Positions 61,630 to 64,000 of a stretch of DNA of 64,000 nt are shown here, piece by piece. The notes under the pieces are model-generated. The model was not told the DNA's origin. It did not search any database and was given only the letters and a program-made list of their open reading frames with translations. The first letter of the stretch is position 1. Each line of letters begins with the position of its first letter. The stretch is taken from positions 62,001 through 126,000 of the forward strand of contig JAJDDN010000007.1 in the NCBI GenBank assembly GCA_029260295.1. The letters run 5' to 3'. This stretch comes from Phycisphaerales bacterium (lineage in GTDB: Bacteria; Planctomycetota; Phycisphaerae; Phycisphaerales; UBA1924). A program made the translations under genes and the position numbers.

Positions 61630-62652
61630 ATGGCCACACCGCCAAATACCCAGAGCGAATCTACGCAAACTCCCACGGATCGCTTCGATCCCCATCTATA
61701 CCTCCACCCACAAACCCTCGCCCGGCTCACCTCGATGGAACTCAGAGCCAAAATGATCGTCGAGGGCGTCCGATCCGGACAGCACCGATCCCCCTACACA
61801 GGCGTCAGCGTTGAGTTTGCCCACCACCGCCCCTATGTCGCCGGAGACGACATCCGCCACCTGGACTGGAAGGTCTATGCCCGCTCCGACAAGTTGCAAG
61901 TCAAGCAGTACCAACAAGAAACGAACCTTGACCTTGTCATCATGGTCGATTCTTCGGGGTCGATGCGGTTCGGATCTCGGCTGTTTTCCGATGCCTCGGG
62001 CTCGGCGACCGCCCAAGCCCCCGACGGACGGATCAACTGGTCCAAATACGACCACGCCACCGCGACGGCCGCGGCACTCGCCCACATCACCCTCCACCAG
62101 GGCGACCGGGCGGGATTGATGGTCTTCGCCGACGAGATCCTAGCCATGGTCCCCCGCACCGCACGCAACTCGGGCTGGAAGCCGATTGTCGATGCGCTGG
62201 CCACCCACCCCGTCGAACAAGAAACCGACATCGTCCGCGTCATGGACCAGGCGATGGGCAAGCTCAACAACCGGTGCATGATCGCCCTGATCTCCGATTG
62301 CTTCATGGACCCGGCGGATCTCAAATCAGCACTCGCCAAGTGCAAGCACCGCGGGCACGATGTGATCGTGCTGCAGGTGCTCGACCGGGCCGAGCGGACC
62401 TTTGAGTTCGAGGACCGGGCCGCGTTTGAAGGATTGGAGTTTGAGCCAACAATCCGGATTGATCCGCGTGCACTCCGCGACGACTACCTTAACGCCTTCA
62501 ACGAGCACAACGAAACCGTAGCACACGATATCCGCTCCTTCGGGTTCGATCACCACATCATCTCGACCCACGAATGGCTCGGCCCAACGCTCGCGTCGTT
62601 TGTCGCGCGTCGCAACTCGATGCTGTCCAAACTCCGGAGCTCAATGCGATAA
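61630..62652 (+). CDS. DUF58 family protein
   Basis: 340 residues from ATG 61630; GTG 61612 extends it by six. The DUF58 hallmark VEFAHHRPYVAGDDIRHLDW (about 63-82) is clear, followed by a von Willebrand A-like metal-site DSSGSMRFG (DxSxS). Members act with MoxR ATPases in envelope biogenesis, stress or chaperone-like roles. Here no MoxR gene lies in the visible upstream region. The next gene starts on the last base of its stop (TAATG). Confidence 0.92.
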   Translation: MATPPNTQSESTQTPTDRFDPHLYLHPQTLARLTSMELRAKMIVEGVRSGQHRSPYTGVSVEFAHHRPYVAGDDIRHLDWKVYARSDKLQVKQYQQETNLDLVIMVDSSGSMRFGSRLFSDASGSATAQAPDGRINWSKYDHATATAAALAHITLHQGDRAGLMVFADEILAMVPRTARNSGWKPIVDALATHPVEQETDIVRVMDQAMGKLNNRCMIALISDCFMDPADLKSALAKCKHRGHDVIVLQVLDRAERTFEFEDRAAFEGLEFEPTIRIDPRALRDDYLNAFNEHNETVAHDIRSFGFDHHIISTHEWLGPTLASFVARRNSMLSKLRSSMR

Positions 62653-64000
62653 TGGGTTTGTCTGTGCTCCATCCGGGTTTGCTGATCGCTGGATTGTTCT
62701 GTATTTCCATCCCTATTCTTGTGCACCTGCTCCGCCGCAAGCACAGGCCGATCTCTTGGGGCGCGATGCGGTTCCTTGAGCAGGCGTACAAGAAACGCCG
62801 CCGGCTCATCACGATCGAGCAGTTAATCTTGCTTTTGTTGCGATGCGCCATCGTCGCACTGATCGCCGGCGGGGTCGGGATGCTTGTGCTCGGGTCTGGA
62901 TCGGCGGGCCAGCGGGCGAAGACTCTGGTCATCGTGCTGGACAACTCCATCCACAGCGCCGCGGCCTGGGAATCCGGAGAGCCCTCGATCCAGTACCAGA
63001 AACAACGGGCCCTCGAACTCCTGGGCACCCTCGACGCATCACGCGGAGACCGCGCCGCATTGATCACCGCCGCCGCCCCGGCGATGGCTGTAGCAACCCC
63101 CGCCACAAGCGACCTCTTGTTTATCCGTTCAAAGATCGAAGGCGTGCGATCGACCGATGCCGATCGCGATATGAACGGGGTACTGGGACATGTTTCTGAT
63201 ATGACAGAGGGACTTGAAGATGGATCGACACTCCAGCCCGCGCTCTTCATGGGCGATGGAGGATGGGACCGGGACACCCAACGCGATCAGCATCAACTGC
63301 CCGGCGTTGAATCAGTCCTCCTCGATTCCCCACCCGGAACAGTCGATACCAACATCGCGATCATCGATGCCCAGCCGCTCCGGCCAATGGTGACCAGAAA
63401 GAACAGAGACTCGGCCAGCGGTAATGAGTTTGTACAATCTCAAGACGAGATCCAAGGCGTGCGTGTGGTCCTCCACCGCTCAGACGCCTCCGATGCCCGA
63501 ACAACTCAGCTCCTCATCGAGAACGCCCAGACCAACACACAACTCGCGGCCCTCGGGGTTGAATGGGCCGCCGGCCAAGGGACACTCACCCGGAGTATCC
63601 CACTCGATCCAGAATCTCTCGATGCGATCAGGGGCGGCTCGGCGATCCTTCGGGTTTCTCTTGCCGATTCAGACCCCAACCCAAGGGACAACACCCGCCT
63701 CGTTGGTCTACCGATCCGCCAGCATATCGGGGTCGGGATTATCGATTCGTATACTCAACGCTCTGATTCTGCGATCCGTCCCTCTCGATGGGTTCGCGCG
63801 GTCCTGGCGGCCGACGACGGGCTGATGTCCGTCCAGCAGATCAACGCGAGTTCCGCCAGTGACCGGATCGATCCGACGCTTGATGTGCTGTTCATCCTCT
63901 CGCCTTCAACGCTCGACAACCGCAGCTGGGACCGCATCGCTCGGCTCAACGCTGGGGGCATGCCGATCATCATCACGCCTGATTCTGAACTGGACCACAT
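62652..64000 (+). CDS. BatA-like protein with N-terminal double-membrane domain, 3' end outside window
   Basis: At least 449 codons from ATG 62652, which overlaps the DUF58 stop by one base; the frame stays open to the window end. The N-terminus has the BatA-type pattern: a first membrane helix (LLIAGLFCISIPILVHLL), the basic RRKHRPISWGAMRFLEQA, and a second helix (LRCAIVALIAGGVGMLVLG). A vWA-like start TLVIVLDNSIHS follows. This pairing of DUF58 and BatA-like genes is a known conserved locus type (aerotolerance-like operon). Function is inferred only from the family. Confidence 0.85.
   Translation, partial: MGLSVLHPGLLIAGLFCISIPILVHLLRRKHRPISWGAMRFLEQAYKKRRRLITIEQLILLLLRCAIVALIAGGVGMLVLGSGSAGQRAKTLVIVLDNSIHSAAAWESGEPSIQYQKQRALELLGTLDASRGDRAALITAAAPAMAVATPATSDLLFIRSKIEGVRSTDADRDMNGVLGHVSDMTEGLEDGSTLQPALFMGDGGWDRDTQRDQHQLPGVESVLLDSPPGTVDTNIAIIDAQPLRPMVTRKNRDSASGNEFVQSQDEIQGVRVVLHRSDASDARTTQLLIENAQTNTQLAALGVEWAAGQGTLTRSIPLDPESLDAIRGGSAILRVSLADSDPNPRDNTRLVGLPIRQHIGVGIIDSYTQRSDSAIRPSRWVRAVLAADDGLMSVQQINASSASDRIDPTLDVLFILSPSTLDNRSWDRIARLNAGGMPIIITPDSELDH

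Overview
The window looks like chromosome from a member of the Planctomycetota, most likely class Phycisphaerae (inference). Supporting signs are moderate-to-high GC, frequent GTG and TTG starts, a short-spaced C-x2-C...YDL...CPECG zinc ribbon, secreted squalene-cyclase-like and HEXXH proteins, a DUF58 plus BatA-like pair, an extra EF-G-like GTPase, and several secreted families that I cannot name. No rRNA, tRNA, CRISPR array, prophage or canonical insertion sequence was seen. The only mobile-type locus is a RAYT-like Y1 transposase flanked by REP-type hairpins.

Region by region. 1-8886 is an exopolysaccharide-type operon: a giant TPR protein (5' end outside the window), a Wzz/BY-kinase fusion, a sugar-nucleotide SDR and a WecA/TagO-like phosphosugar transferase. 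9092-13633 holds tpiA, secG, yicC, an aminoglycoside-phosphotransferase-fold kinase and a secreted PDZ protein. 13645-19763 (minus) holds a divergent GH35 protein, a GNAT acetyltransferase and glmS coupled to a zinc-ribbon membrane protein. 19990-23775 is carB with an unusual ~120-residue insertion, followed by a three-hairpin candidate small RNA. 23988-30378 holds a HhH-GPD glycosylase, an HtrA-like protease, an sdpR-sdpI pair under a leaderless promoter, a secreted alpha/beta hydrolase, a cupin and a methyltransferase. 30451-35828 (minus) is a PfkB kinase, glnS, an SDR and gltX. 36062-42306 holds an EF-G-like GTPase, an unknown small protein, two tandem class-V aminotransferases with a hidden 58-residue membrane protein, and the RAYT/REP locus.

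42333-49989 holds an M32 carboxypeptidase, a squalene-cyclase-like secreted protein coupled to rsmE, a very acidic membrane-anchored protein, an HEXXH secreted protein and asnS. 50189-55538 holds an SPFH/band-7 protein, rlmN, and an 832-residue fusion of an alpha/beta hydrolase, a membrane domain and an ATP-grasp domain. 55706-64000 holds pdxH and dnaB, diverging across two perfect TTATnCACA DnaA boxes, then a TM2 protein, an AT-rich unknown membrane gene, pfkA, a secreted protein, a DUF58 protein and a BatA-like protein that runs off the window.

Most of the window is housekeeping (translation, glycolysis, cell-envelope precursors) mixed with envelope proteins. The strongest candidates for undescribed biology are the hydrolase/membrane/ATP-grasp fusion, the structured RNA after carB, the DnaA boxes at the pdxH/dnaB promoter region, and several enzymes whose key residues are altered (BY-kinase Walker A, GH35 nucleophile, EF-G-like catalytic His). 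Several start codons were reassigned from the longest open frame using Shine-Dalgarno position and family N-termini.
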